The position numbers and the translations under genes were made by a program. The notes beneath the pieces are model-generated. The model searched no databases, was not told the origin of the DNA, and saw only the letters and a program-made list of their open reading frames with translations. Positions 17,660 to 27,107 of a stretch of DNA of 64,000 bases are shown one piece after another. The stretch spans positions 49,565 to 113,564 of the forward strand of contig DATGGA010000021.1 in the NCBI GenBank assembly GCA_035308765.1. Reading direction: 5' to 3'. Each line of letters starts with the position of its first letter. The stretch's first letter is position 1. The stretch comes from RBG-16-66-20 sp035308765. Lineage in GTDB: Bacteria; Pseudomonadota; Gammaproteobacteria; Burkholderiales; SG8-39.

Positions 17660-18843
17660 GCGTTGAGTCCTCTGGCCAACTGCCGGTTTTCCCAGTCGAT
17701 GCGGATCAGCACCGCGATCGCGACGCAATTGACGATCAGGCCCGAGCCGCCGAAGCTCATCAGGGGCAAAGTCAGGCCCTTGGTGGGCAGCAGGCCCATG
17801 TTGACGCCCATGTTGATGAGCGTCTGGAAGCCGATCCAGATGCCGATGCCCTGCGCGACGAGGGCGGTGAAATGCCGCTCGCGCATCGCCGCCTGCCGGC
17901 CGATGGCGAAGGCGCGCAGCACGATCCAGGCGAACAGCGCGATCACCACGAGAACGCCGACCAGGCCCAGTTCCTCGGCGATCACGGCGAGCAGGAAATC
18001 GGTATGCGCTTCCGGCAGGTATTGCAGCTTCTCGACGCTCGCGCCCAGGCCGACGCCCAGCCACTCGCCGCGGCCGAAGGCGATCAGCGCGTGCGACAGC
18101 TGGTAGCCCTTGCCGTAGGAATCCGACCAGGGGTCCATGAAGCCGAAAATGCGCTGCATGCGGTAGGGCGAAGACAGCACCAGCAGCACGAAGCCTACGC
18201 CGAGCATCGCCAGCAGCGCGCCGAAGTGCCGGCCGCTCATGCCGCCCAGGAACAGGATGCCGAACGCTGTCATCGCGACCACCACGAAAGCGCCGAAATC
18301 CGGCTCGCGCAGCAGCAGCCAGGCCACCACCATCATCACCGCCAGCATCGGCAGCAGCCCCCTGCGGAAATTCTTCAGCACCGCGTGCTTGCGCACGGTG
18401 TAGTCGGCGGCATAGAGCACCACCGCAAGCTTGATCAGCTCCGAGGGCTGCATGTTCGCCACCCCCAGGTTCAGCCAGCGTCGCGCGCCGTTTACCTCGC
18501 GCCCGACGCCCGGGATCAGCACCAGAACGAGCAGCACCACGCAGCCGGCGAAGAACCATGGCGCGGCCTTCTGCCAGTAGCGCGCCGGCATCAGGAACAC
18601 CGCGGTCGCCGCGCTCAGCGCGAGCGCGAGGAACATGGCGTGGCGCAGGAGGAAGTAGGCGGGATTGTTTCCCGAATAGCGGCTCGCCTCCGCGGTCGCG
18701 ATCGACGACGAATACACCATCACCAGTCCGAGCGAGACCAGCAGCAGCGCCGCCCAGGCGAGCGAGCGGTCGTACTCGGGCGCCGGCGCGCCCGCCGTCC
18801 GCACGTTGCGCGTGTTGCTCCGTCCAAAGACGACGCTCGCCAT
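17656..18843 (-). CDS. ftsW: Lipid II polymerase FtsW (SEDS family)
   Basis: 395 aa with about ten membrane segments. SEDS signatures include NGARRWLNLG, MQPSELIKLA, the REPDFGA segment with the catalytic aspartate region, and GLLPTKGLTLPLMSFGGSG near the C-terminus. FtsW works with the FtsI transpeptidase to make septal peptidoglycan. Its ATG overlaps the murD stop by one base (TGATG). Confidence 0.97.
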   Translation of the reverse strand: MASVVFGRSNTRNVRTAGAPAPEYDRSLAWAALLLVSLGLVMVYSSSIATAEASRYSGNNPAYFLLRHAMFLALALSAATAVFLMPARYWQKAAPWFFAGCVVLLVLVLIPGVGREVNGARRWLNLGVANMQPSELIKLAVVLYAADYTVRKHAVLKNFRRGLLPMLAVMMVVAWLLLREPDFGAFVVVAMTAFGILFLGGMSGRHFGALLAMLGVGFVLLVLSSPYRMQRIFGFMDPWSDSYGKGYQLSHALIAFGRGEWLGVGLGASVEKLQYLPEAHTDFLLAVIAEELGLVGVLVVIALFAWIVLRAFAIGRQAAMRERHFTALVAQGIGIWIGFQTLINMGVNMGLLPTKGLTLPLMSFGGSGLIVNCVAIAVLIRIDWENRQLARGLNA

Positions 18844-20207
18844 CAGTTCTTCAACCCTCTGACTGCGGCGGCAAACGCCTCGCCGCGATGCTTGTAGTCG
18901 CGGAACATGTCGAAGCTCGCGCAGGCGGGCGAAAGCAGCACGGCTTCACCCGGCGCCGCGATCTGCGCCGCACGCGCCACGGCTTTCCCCATCGACGCGA
19001 CGCGCTCCACGGGCGCGGCGCTTGCGACGATCGCCTTTTCTATCAACGCCGCGTCCCGCCCGATGAGCAACACATGCTTGGCACGCTCCCGGATTGCGGG
19101 TACGAGCGGCGCGAAGTCCTGCCCCTTGCCCTCGCCTCCCAGGATCAGCACCGCTTTTTTCGACAATCCCTTGAGCGCCGCCACGGTGGCGCCTACATTG
19201 GTGCCCTTGGAATCGTCCAGCCATTCGACGCCGCCGCGCAGCGCGACCCGCTGCATGCGGTGCGGCAGGCCGCGGAAGCTGCGCAATCCGCCGGCGAGCG
19301 CCGCAAGCGGCGTACCGGCGAGGACAGCGAGCGCGCAGGCCGCGAGCGCATTGGAGGCGTTGTGCGCGCCCGGCAGCGGCAAATCGGCGACGGCGAGGAT
19401 GCGCTCCTTGCCGCGCACCAGCCATTGCCCGTCGATGCCGAAGTCCTCCGGCATGTCCGGAGCGTCGAGACCGAAAGTCACCTGCGTGCGCCCCGGCAGC
19501 GCCAGCGCCATCGATGCGGAATCGCAGCGGTTCAGTACCTGCGCCCCCCCGCCCATGAAGATGCGCGCCTTGGCCTCGGCGTACTCTGCAAGCCCGGCGT
19601 AGCGGTCGAGATGATCCTCGGAGAGATTCAGCATGGCGGCCGCGTTGGGTTCGAGGGACCAGGTGGTCTCGAGTTGATAACTGGAAAGCTCGAGCACCCA
19701 CGCGGCGGGAGGTTTCTTTCTTTTTAGAAGAGCATCGAGAGCCGGAGGAGATATGTTTCCGGCGACCTCGCAATCGATGCCGGCCGACCGGAGCAGGTGT
19801 CCGGTCAGGGCGGTCACGGTGCTCTTGCCGTTGGTGCCGGTCACCGCGATTCGTTTGCCGCGCGCGGACCAGGCAAACAGTTCGATATCGCCGACGACCG
19901 GGATGTTTTTTTCTTTTGCTGTTTGTACCAGTTGCTCCTGCAGCGAGATGCCCGGGCTGATGCAGAGCAAATCCACGTCCTTCAGCAGGGCAGCCTTGAA
20001 TTTCCCGGCGTGCAGCTCGCCCGAAAAGTCCTTTTTCCGCGGCGGCGCCGCGCGCGTGTCGGCAACCCGGACCTCGCCGCCCTGATCCTTGACCCAGTTC
20101 GCGACCGAGAGGCCGGTATCGCCCAGCCCGAGAACGAGGACCCGCTTGCCCTGCAGCTTCGTTGCGGAAGGCTTCCTGAGCAGCGAGAAGGCCGGTTCGC
20201 GCATCAT
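18843..20207 (-). CDS. murD: UDP-N-acetylmuramoylalanine--D-glutamate ligase MurD
   Basis: 454 aa from the first of two adjacent ATGs in an ATGATGA overlap with the mraY stop. The N-terminal UDP-binding domain has LVLGLGDTGLSVANW. The P-loop is GTNGKST at 124-130, and LSEDHLDRYAGLAEYAEAK is the Mur-ligase central motif. LSPACASFDMFRDYKHRGEAF is the MurD-specific C-terminal signature. It adds D-glutamate to UDP-MurNAc-L-Ala. Confidence 0.97.
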   Translation of the reverse strand: MMREPAFSLLRKPSATKLQGKRVLVLGLGDTGLSVANWVKDQGGEVRVADTRAAPPRKKDFSGELHAGKFKAALLKDVDLLCISPGISLQEQLVQTAKEKNIPVVGDIELFAWSARGKRIAVTGTNGKSTVTALTGHLLRSAGIDCEVAGNISPPALDALLKRKKPPAAWVLELSSYQLETTWSLEPNAAAMLNLSEDHLDRYAGLAEYAEAKARIFMGGGAQVLNRCDSASMALALPGRTQVTFGLDAPDMPEDFGIDGQWLVRGKERILAVADLPLPGAHNASNALAACALAVLAGTPLAALAGGLRSFRGLPHRMQRVALRGGVEWLDDSKGTNVGATVAALKGLSKKAVLILGGEGKGQDFAPLVPAIRERAKHVLLIGRDAALIEKAIVASAAPVERVASMGKAVARAAQIAAPGEAVLLSPACASFDMFRDYKHRGEAFAAAVRGLKN

Positions 20208-21295
20208 CTGAGCTTCAACGTCGAGAGGCCGAACAGCACCAGCATCATGGTGATGATCCAGAAGCGCACCACCACCTGCGATTCCTTCCAGCCTTCCAGT
20301 TCGTAGTGGTGGTGCAGCGGCGCCATGCGGAAGATGCGTTTGCCGCCGGTCACCTTGAAATAAATCACCTGGATCATCACCGAGAGCGTCTCGGCGACGA
20401 ACACTCCGCCCATGATGAACAGCACGATCTCCTGGCGCACGATCACGGCGATGGTGCCGAGCGCGGCGCCCAGCGCCAGCGCGCCGACGTCGCCCATGAA
20501 CACTTCCGCCGGGTAGGCGTTGAACCAGAGAAAGCCCAGGCCTGCGCCGACCATCGCGCCGCAGAACACCGCCAGCTCGCCGGCGCCGGCGACATAGGGC
20601 AGGCCGAGATACTTCGCAAACACCACGTTGCCCGCGACGTAGGCGAAGATGCCGAGCGCGCCGCCGACCATCACGGTGGGCATGATCGCGAGGCCGTCCA
20701 GCCCGTCGGTGAGGTTGACCGCGTTCGAGGTGCCGACGATGACGAAATACGTCAGCACGACGAAGCCCGCCGCGCCCAGAGGGTAGGCGATGAATTTGAA
20801 GAACGGCACGATCAGCTGGTTCAGCGCCGGCATGCTCTGCGCCATCCAGCCGAGGTAGATCGCGGCGCCCAGGCCGAACACCGATTGCCAGAACAGCTTC
20901 GCGCGCGCCGAGAGCCCTTTCGGGTTCTTGTGTACCACTTTGCGGTAGTCGTCGATCCAGCCGATGGCGCCGAAGGCGAGCGTAACCAGCAGCACCACCC
21001 AGACGAAGCGGTTGCCCAGGTCGCCCCAGAGCAGCGTCGTGATCGCGATCGAGAGCAGGATCAGCGCGCCGCCCATGGTCGGCGTGCCGGCCTTGGTGAG
21101 GTGCGACTTCGGCCCGTCGTCGCGCACGGCCTGGCCGATCTTGTAGGCAGTGAGCTTGCGGATGACGTAGGGCCCGAGGATCAGCGAGATCGCGAGCGCC
21201 GTCAGGCAGGCCAGCACCGAGCGCAGCGTGATGTAGTTGAAGACGTTGAATAGGCGCACGTCTTTCGCCAGCCACTGGGCGATTTCGAGCAGCAT
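20204..21295 (-). CDS. mraY: Phospho-MurNAc-pentapeptide transferase MraY
   Basis: 363 aa, about ten membrane helices, matching MraY length. Active-site signatures are TPTMGGALIL, WIDDYRKVVHKN (DD pair), NLTDGLDGLAIMPT and MGDVGALALG, with the terminal HHHYELEGWKE segment. MraY transfers phospho-MurNAc-pentapeptide to undecaprenyl phosphate to make lipid I at the inner membrane. Its ATG overlaps the murF stop by one base. Confidence 0.98.
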   Translation of the reverse strand: MLLEIAQWLAKDVRLFNVFNYITLRSVLACLTALAISLILGPYVIRKLTAYKIGQAVRDDGPKSHLTKAGTPTMGGALILLSIAITTLLWGDLGNRFVWVVLLVTLAFGAIGWIDDYRKVVHKNPKGLSARAKLFWQSVFGLGAAIYLGWMAQSMPALNQLIVPFFKFIAYPLGAAGFVVLTYFVIVGTSNAVNLTDGLDGLAIMPTVMVGGALGIFAYVAGNVVFAKYLGLPYVAGAGELAVFCGAMVGAGLGFLWFNAYPAEVFMGDVGALALGAALGTIAVIVRQEIVLFIMGGVFVAETLSVMIQVIYFKVTGGKRIFRMAPLHHHYELEGWKESQVVVRFWIITMMLVLFGLSTLKLR

Positions 21296-22644
21296 CAGTG
21301 GACCGTCGCTTTCTGGCCACTCAGGATGGCGACCACCCGCTCCATCTTCATGAAGCGCGAGCCCTTGACGAGGATCGTCGTTACCCCTTTTGTTTCATCC
21401 AGCAGTTTTTCGATGCCATCGAAATGGCGGCCGCCGTCACCGAAGGCCCGCACCGCCGCCGGCGTCGCGGCGCCGAGAGCGAGGAGCAGCGCGATGCCCC
21501 TTTCCTTCGCATAGCGCCCGATCTCGGCGTGGAATTCCGGGCCCTGCTCACCCACTTCTCCCATGTCGCCCAGCACCAGCGCGGTAGGGCCCGGGCAGGA
21601 AGCGAGCACGTCGATGGCGGCACGCACCGAATCCGGATTGGCGTTGTAGCTGTCGTCGATCAGCGTCGCACCGGACAAGGTCTTCTTCACCTGCAAGCGG
21701 CCCATGTAGGGCCGGAACGCCGTCAGGCCGGCGCCGATCGCATCCGGGGGAATGCCGACGGCATGCGCACAGGCCGCGGCGGCGAGCGCGTTTCGCACGT
21801 TGTGCTCGCCGGGAATCGCGAGCAGCGCCCCGGTCTCGCCCGCCGGCGTCTGCAGCACGATTTCGCTCTCCAGCGGTCGCAGCGAATAGCTCCCGGTAAC
21901 ATCGCCCGAGCGGAGGCCGAATTCGATCCGCCGCCGCTTGCCCGCCTTCTCCCTGAAGATATCGGCCATCGCGTCGTCGGCGTTGAGCACCGCGACGCCG
22001 TCGGCGGGCAGCGCATCGAACACGCTGGCGTTCTCGGCCGCCACTGCCTCGACCGTGCGCATGAATTCCAGGTGCTCGCGCTGGGCGTTGTTCACCAACG
22101 CGACCGTGGGGCAGGCGATCGCGGCCAGCGCCGCGATCTCGCCGGGATGGTTCATGCCGAGCTCGACGGCGCAGTAGCGGTGGCCCGCGCGCAGGCCGAG
22201 CAGCGTCAGCGGCACGCCGATGTCGGTGTTGAGGTTGCCGCGCGTCGCGAGCGCTCCCAGTTCGCCCGCGTGGCGGCGCAGGATGGACGCGAGCATCTCC
22301 TTGGTGGTGGTCTTGCCGTTCGACCCGGCGATGGCGATCAGCGCCGGCGCGAAGCGCAGGCGCCAGTGCCGGCCCAGGCGCCCGAGCGCGAGGCGCGTAT
22401 TGTCGGCAACCAGCAGCGGCAATGCAGCCTGCCCCGAATATTTTTCGTCTACCAGCGCGGCCGCCGCGCCGCGCTCCTTTGCCGCGGCGAGGAATTGGTG
22501 GCCGTCAAAGTGCTCGCCGCGGATGGCAACGAACAGTTCGCCCCTGGCGACACTGCGCGTATCGGTCGAAACGCCGTCGAGGCGCGCTTCACCCCCCACC
22601 GTGCGGGCGCCCATCGCCGCCGCGGCTTCCGCGAGACTCATCAT
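21295..22644 (-). CDS. murF: UDP-MurNAc-tripeptide--D-Ala-D-Ala ligase MurF
   Basis: 449 aa from the first of two ATGs, overlapping the murE stop (ATGA). The N-terminal domain has VSTDTRSVARGELFVAIRG, which positions the UDP-sugar. The P-loop is GSNGKTT at 107-113, and the central motif is NNAQREHLEFM. DDSYNANPDSVRAAID is the MurF C-terminal signature. It joins D-Ala-D-Ala to the UDP-MurNAc tripeptide, completing the cytoplasmic precursor. Confidence 0.97.
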   Translation of the reverse strand: MMSLAEAAAAMGARTVGGEARLDGVSTDTRSVARGELFVAIRGEHFDGHQFLAAAKERGAAAALVDEKYSGQAALPLLVADNTRLALGRLGRHWRLRFAPALIAIAGSNGKTTTKEMLASILRRHAGELGALATRGNLNTDIGVPLTLLGLRAGHRYCAVELGMNHPGEIAALAAIACPTVALVNNAQREHLEFMRTVEAVAAENASVFDALPADGVAVLNADDAMADIFREKAGKRRRIEFGLRSGDVTGSYSLRPLESEIVLQTPAGETGALLAIPGEHNVRNALAAAACAHAVGIPPDAIGAGLTAFRPYMGRLQVKKTLSGATLIDDSYNANPDSVRAAIDVLASCPGPTALVLGDMGEVGEQGPEFHAEIGRYAKERGIALLLALGAATPAAVRAFGDGGRHFDGIEKLLDETKGVTTILVKGSRFMKMERVVAILSGQKATVH

Positions 22645-24095
22645 CCATTCCCCCGCCGGCCGAGCGCCGCACCGGCCACTTCGGCATCCGAGAACGGCAG
22701 CCGCCGTCCGGCGATCTCCTGGAATCCTTCGTGGCCCTTACCGGCGATCAGCACCACGTCGGCGGCATCCGCCGAAGCGATGGCAAAAGAGATGGCTTTG
22801 GCGCGGTCGAGTTCGACGGCGCAATCGCCCGACACACCTTCGCGTATCGCCGCGATGATTGCCTGCGGATCCTCGCCGCGCGGATTGTCGGAAGTAAGCA
22901 CGATCCGGTCGGCACGCGCCGCGGCTACGCGTCCCATCACGGGCCTCTTGGCCCTGTCGCGCCCGCCGCCGGCGCCGAACACCGCGACCAGCCGCCCGCC
23001 GCGCGCCTGCGCGACCGGCTTCAGCGCCGAGAGCACCTGGTCCAGCGCGTCGGGAGTATGTGCATAGTCGACCACCACCAGCGGGCGGTCGCCGATCTGC
23101 TGCATGCGGCCCGCGACCTGCGGCAGCGACTCGAGCAGCTTCACGCCCTCCGCGAACGCAATGCCTTTCGCCACCAGACAACCCAGAACGCCGAGCGCGT
23201 TGGCTACATTGAAGCGCCCGAGCTGGGGAATCGACGCTGCCGCACTTCCCCAGGTTGATTCGATTTCCACTTTCTGGCCTTCGATCTTTGAAACGGAAAT
23301 AGATTCGGCAGCCGGCTCCCCGCTCAGCGAATAGCCGATCGTGCGCACGCCCCGGGCCGCGAGGCGCTTCGCGAGTCGCGCGCCGAAAGGGTCGTCCAGG
23401 TTGAGCACCGCCGCGGCAAGGCCCGGCGCGTCGAACAGGCGCGCCTTTGCTTCCGCGTAAGCCTCCAGCGTGCCGTGGTAATCCAGGTGATCGTGCGTGA
23501 GGTTGGTGAACAGCGCGCAATCGAAGGCGACGCCGTTCAAGCGGCCCTGGTCCAGACCGTGCGAGGACACTTCCATCGCCACGGCCTGCGCGCCGCCCGA
23601 TTTGAATTCGGCGAGCATGCGGTGCAGCTCGAGCGCGTCAGGCGTGGTGTTCGGAATCTCCGAAAGAGCGTTGGGTAATCCGCTGCCCAGCGTGCCGATG
23701 ACGCCTGTCCTGATGTCGTTCAGGGACAGCAGGTGCGCAAGCCATTGCGAACAGGAGGTCTTGCCGTTGGTGCCGGTAACGCCGCAGATCCAAAGCGATT
23801 CGGACGGACGCCCGTAGAACTCGTGGGCGATGAAGCCCGCGCGCGACTTGAGATCCTTCACGCCCGCGTTGGGCACCCGCCGTGCTCGCTCAAATGCGCC
23901 GTCCCAGGCGAAGCCCTCGCTCTCCCACGCCACCGCCGCGCAGCCGCGCTCGATCGCCTGCGCGATGTAGCGACGGCCGTCGGCGGCCTCGCCCGGCCAG
24001 GCGAAAAAGGCCGCGCCTGGCGCGGCCCGCCGGCTGTCGGAGATCAGGTTTTCGATCGCGGCCTCCTTGAGCAGAGCGATAACGTCGTCAATCAG
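22641..24095 (-). CDS. murE: UDP-MurNAc-L-Ala-D-Glu--meso-DAP ligase MurE (probable CTG start)
   Basis: 484 aa if translation begins at the CTG at 24095. This reading overlaps the ftsI stop as CTGA, like the ATGA and GTGA junctions around it, and has an AAGGAG Shine-Dalgarno sequence about six bases upstream. There is no in-frame ATG, GTG or TTG before codon 55, yet codons 18-36 encode the conserved MurE N-domain motif (DSRRAAPGAAFFAWPG). The GTG at 23933 would therefore delete essential sequence. The P-loop is GTNGKT at 108-113. A DNPR motif (SDNPRGEDP) marks meso-diaminopimelate specificity. An ATT start one codon later cannot be excluded. Confidence 0.93.
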   Translation of the reverse strand: MIDDVIALLKEAAIENLISDSRRAAPGAAFFAWPGEAADGRRYIAQAIERGCAAVAWESEGFAWDGAFERARRVPNAGVKDLKSRAGFIAHEFYGRPSESLWICGVTGTNGKTSCSQWLAHLLSLNDIRTGVIGTLGSGLPNALSEIPNTTPDALELHRMLAEFKSGGAQAVAMEVSSHGLDQGRLNGVAFDCALFTNLTHDHLDYHGTLEAYAEAKARLFDAPGLAAAVLNLDDPFGARLAKRLAARGVRTIGYSLSGEPAAESISVSKIEGQKVEIESTWGSAAASIPQLGRFNVANALGVLGCLVAKGIAFAEGVKLLESLPQVAGRMQQIGDRPLVVVDYAHTPDALDQVLSALKPVAQARGGRLVAVFGAGGGRDRAKRPVMGRVAAARADRIVLTSDNPRGEDPQAIIAAIREGVSGDCAVELDRAKAISFAIASADAADVVLIAGKGHEGFQEIAGRRLPFSDAEVAGAALGRRGNG

Positions 24096-25819
24096 GTGCT
24101 CTCCTTCGCTTCCTCGGCCTCGCCCGGCATCTCGATCGGCGACAGCGGCGCGTCGTAAGGCGCCCCGAGCAGGCGCAGCGCGCCCTGCATTACCTGGGAG
24201 AACACCGGCGCGGCGACCTGCCCGCCGTAGTACTGGCCGTCCGAGGGCTCATCCAGCATCACCGCGATCACCAGCCGCGGGTCGGACATAGGCGCGAAAC
24301 CGACGAACGAGGAAACATACTTGTTCGCTGCGTAGCCTCCGTTTTCCTCCTTGTGCGCGGTGCCGGTCTTGCCGCCCACGCGCCAGCCCACGATGCGCGC
24401 GCGCGGCGCGGTGCCGCCGGGCTGGACTGCGGCTTCCAGCATCTCGCGCACTTCGCGCGCAACCTCGGGCGAAAATACGCGCTTGCCCGTCGCCGGCGCG
24501 CCGGTCTTGAGCAGCGAAAGCGGCGCCAGTTCGCCATCGCGCGCGAACACGGTGTAGGCGCGCGCGAGCTGGATCAGGCTCACCGAGATGCCGTGGCCAT
24601 AGGCCATGGTCGCCTGCTCGATCGGGCGCCAGGTCTTCGCCTCGCGCACCCGGCCAGTCGCCTCGCCGGGGAATCCCAGCTGCGGCGCGGCACCGAAACC
24701 GGCGCGCTTGAACATGTCGTGCATCTCCTCGCGCGGCATCAGGAGCGCGATCTTCGCCGCGCCGACGTTGGAGGATTTCTGGATCACCTGCGCCACGGTC
24801 ATCGCGCCGCCCGCATGCGCGTCGTGGATGGTGTAGTTGGCGATGGTGAGCGTGCCGGGCGAGGTCTGGATCAGCGTCTGCGGCGTGATCTTCCCCATCT
24901 CCAGCGCCAGGCCGATAGTGAAGGGCTTGAGCGTCGAGCCCGGTTCGAAGGTGTCGGTCATCACGCGGTTGCGCAGCTGCGCGCCGCTGAGGTGCGCCCG
25001 GTTGTTCGGGTTGTAGGTGGGCATGTTGGCGAGCGCGAGCACTTCGCCCGTGCGCACATCGAGCACCACGATGGCGCCCGCCTTCGCCTTGTGCGCTTCG
25101 ACCGCGGCCTTGAGCGCGCTGAAGGCGATGTTCTGGATCTTGCTGTCCAGGGCAAGCGTGAGATCGTGCCCGTCCTGCGCGGCGCGGATCGACTCCACGT
25201 CCTCGACGATGCGGCCGAGCCGGTCCTTGATCACGCGCCGGCTGCCGGCGGCGCCGGCGAGAACCGCCTGCTGCGCGAGTTCGATGCCTTCCTGGCCGGC
25301 GTCGTCCACGCCGGTGAAACCGATCACGTGCGCCATGGTTTCGCCGCCCGGGTAGTAGCGCCGGTATTCGTTCTGCAGGCGGATGCCGGGGATGCCAAGC
25401 TCCGCGACCCGCGCCGCTGCCTCCGGCGGAATCTGGCGCTTCAGGTAGACGAACCCGCGTTCCGCGTCCGAGAGCTTGCGCCCGAGTTCGCGCGGATCCA
25501 TCGACAGCAGCGCCGCCAGATTTTTCAGCTGCGCGGACGTCGCGCTGACATCGTCCGGGATGGCCCACACCGATTTCACCGGCGTCGAGATGGCGAGCGC
25601 CTCGCCGTTACGGTCCACGACGCGGCCGCGCGTCGCCGGTATTTCCAGCACCCGGGAATAGCGCGCCTCGCCTTTTCCCTGCAAGAAACCGGTCTTCATC
25701 GATTGCAGGAACAGCGACCGGCCAGCGAGCACCGCGAAGGCCGCCAGCAGCGCGAACAGCGCGAAGCGGGCCCGCCACGCCGGTAGCCGCACCAGCGTCG
25801 GTACGCTCGCGGCGGTCAC
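24092..25819 (-). CDS. ftsI: Septal peptidoglycan transpeptidase FtsI (PBP3)
   Basis: 575 aa from a GTG overlapping the ftsL stop (GTGA). It has a short cytoplasmic N-terminus and one membrane helix (about 18-36), then the class B dimerisation domain starting RGRVVDRNG. The transpeptidase domain has S295-T-L-K298, S349-S-N351 and K484-T-G. It crosslinks septal peptidoglycan in the periplasm, with FtsW as partner. The extreme C-terminus is acidic and Glu/Ala-rich. Confidence 0.97.
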   Translation of the reverse strand: MTAASVPTLVRLPAWRARFALFALLAAFAVLAGRSLFLQSMKTGFLQGKGEARYSRVLEIPATRGRVVDRNGEALAISTPVKSVWAIPDDVSATSAQLKNLAALLSMDPRELGRKLSDAERGFVYLKRQIPPEAAARVAELGIPGIRLQNEYRRYYPGGETMAHVIGFTGVDDAGQEGIELAQQAVLAGAAGSRRVIKDRLGRIVEDVESIRAAQDGHDLTLALDSKIQNIAFSALKAAVEAHKAKAGAIVVLDVRTGEVLALANMPTYNPNNRAHLSGAQLRNRVMTDTFEPGSTLKPFTIGLALEMGKITPQTLIQTSPGTLTIANYTIHDAHAGGAMTVAQVIQKSSNVGAAKIALLMPREEMHDMFKRAGFGAAPQLGFPGEATGRVREAKTWRPIEQATMAYGHGISVSLIQLARAYTVFARDGELAPLSLLKTGAPATGKRVFSPEVAREVREMLEAAVQPGGTAPRARIVGWRVGGKTGTAHKEENGGYAANKYVSSFVGFAPMSDPRLVIAVMLDEPSDGQYYGGQVAAPVFSQVMQGALRLLGAPYDAPLSPIEMPGEAEEAKEST

Positions 25820-26109
25820 GGTTGCGGCTCCCCGGCCAGGTGCGCGGAACGCAGTTCAACCATCCGCACGCGGCGCGGATCGGGCACGCGCATGCCCAGC
25901 CTGCCGGCGGCGATTTTCTCGACGCGCGAATGCAAGCCCCAGGTGCTGGATTCCAGCTGCAACTGGCCGAACTCGACGTCGAGCGCGCGGCTGTACTCCT
26001 GCTCGCGCTCGAGCTCGGTGAACAGCTTGCGCGACTTGCTCTGCGAAGTGACGAGCCCGAGCGCGCAGACGATGAGAACCAGGAGGAGGAGGAGGTTCAG
26101 CTTCGCCAC
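25816..26109 (-). CDS. ftsL: Cell division protein FtsL
   Basis: 97 aa from a GTG, overlapping the rsmH end by 13 bp. One membrane helix (about 4-20) is followed by a leucine-zipper-like coiled coil (about 27-60) and the conserved VEKIAAGRLGMRVPDP segment. FtsL forms the FtsQLB complex that activates FtsWI. Position between rsmH and ftsI is standard. Confidence 0.93.
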   Translation of the reverse strand: MAKLNLLLLLVLIVCALGLVTSQSKSRKLFTELEREQEYSRALDVEFGQLQLESSTWGLHSRVEKIAAGRLGMRVPDPRRVRMVELRSAHLAGEPQP

Positions 26110-27092
26110 GCGTCGGGCCCGTGTTCGGTGAGTGCGCGATTCAGTACGGCAGGATCAAGGACCGCGTTCGTGCGCTCGGCGGCGCGCAGCGTCGCACTGC
26201 GCGCGCGCGGGTTGGCCGCCGTTTCTGCCTCCGAGGCGCGCACCGCCTTGCCGATGATTCTGAGCGGCGGTTGTGGCAAATCGCGGGCGCGGATCGGCAA
26301 ATCCCGGGGCAGGTCGGACTGCGAGCAGGCGCGCAGGAAGCGCTTCACCAGCCGGTCCTCCAGCGAGTGGAAGCTGATGACGGCGAGCCGTGCCCCTGGG
26401 GCCAGGCGCCGGGCGGCCTGCGGCAGCATCAGCGCGATCTCCTCAAGCTCCCGATTGACGAGAATCCGTAGAGCCTGAAAGGTGCGCGTCGCCGGATTCT
26501 TCCCGGCCTCGCGTGTGCCGACCGCCGCAGCCACGACAGCGGCAAGTTGCTCGGTGCGGCGGATCGGCTCGCGTGCCCGAGCAGCAACAATCGCCTTTGC
26601 AACCTGTTTAGCAAACCGTTCTTCGCCATAGCCCCCGATTGCCTCCCGGATTTGTTGTTCTGTTGCCGTGGCCAGCCAGTCCGCGGCCGAAACGCCGCGG
26701 GTCGGATCCATGCGCATGTCGAGCGGACCGTCGGCGCGGAACGAGAAGCCGCGCGCCGGGTCTTCGAGTTGTGGCGACGAGACGCCGAGGTCCGCGAGCA
26801 CGCCCTGCACCTGCCCGGCGCGCGCGCGATCGAGTACCTGCACGAGCTCGCTGAACGGTGCGTGGGCGATACTGAAGCGCGGGTCGGCGATTTCGCGCGC
26901 GGCGACAACCGCCTGTGGATCGCGATCCAGCGCGATCAGCCGGCCCGCCGGACCAAGGCGAGCGAGGATCGCGCGGCTGTGGCCGCCGCGGCCGAAGGTG
27001 GCGTCCACGTAGACACCGTCCGCGCGGATAGCCAGGGCCGATACCGCCTCTTCGAGAAGGACTGCGCGATGAGCGGGGTTCTGTGTGCTCAT
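26097..27092 (-). CDS. rsmH: 16S rRNA (cytosine1402-N4)-methyltransferase RsmH
   Basis: 331 aa. HRAVLLEEAVSAL opens the protein and DATFGRGGHSRAIL is the SAM-binding motif I. LADLGVSSPQLEDPARGFSFR is the family signature, and FHSLEDRLVKRF lies near the C-terminus. RsmH (MraW) methylates N4 of C1402 in 16S rRNA. It is 15 bp downstream of mraZ and is the second gene of the dcw operon. Confidence 0.97.
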   Translation of the reverse strand: MSTQNPAHRAVLLEEAVSALAIRADGVYVDATFGRGGHSRAILARLGPAGRLIALDRDPQAVVAAREIADPRFSIAHAPFSELVQVLDRARAGQVQGVLADLGVSSPQLEDPARGFSFRADGPLDMRMDPTRGVSAADWLATATEQQIREAIGGYGEERFAKQVAKAIVAARAREPIRRTEQLAAVVAAAVGTREAGKNPATRTFQALRILVNRELEEIALMLPQAARRLAPGARLAVISFHSLEDRLVKRFLRACSQSDLPRDLPIRARDLPQPPLRIIGKAVRASEAETAANPRARSATLRAAERTNAVLDPAVLNRALTEHGPDAWRS

Positions 27093-27107
27093 CGTCCGCG
27101 CCCGCTG

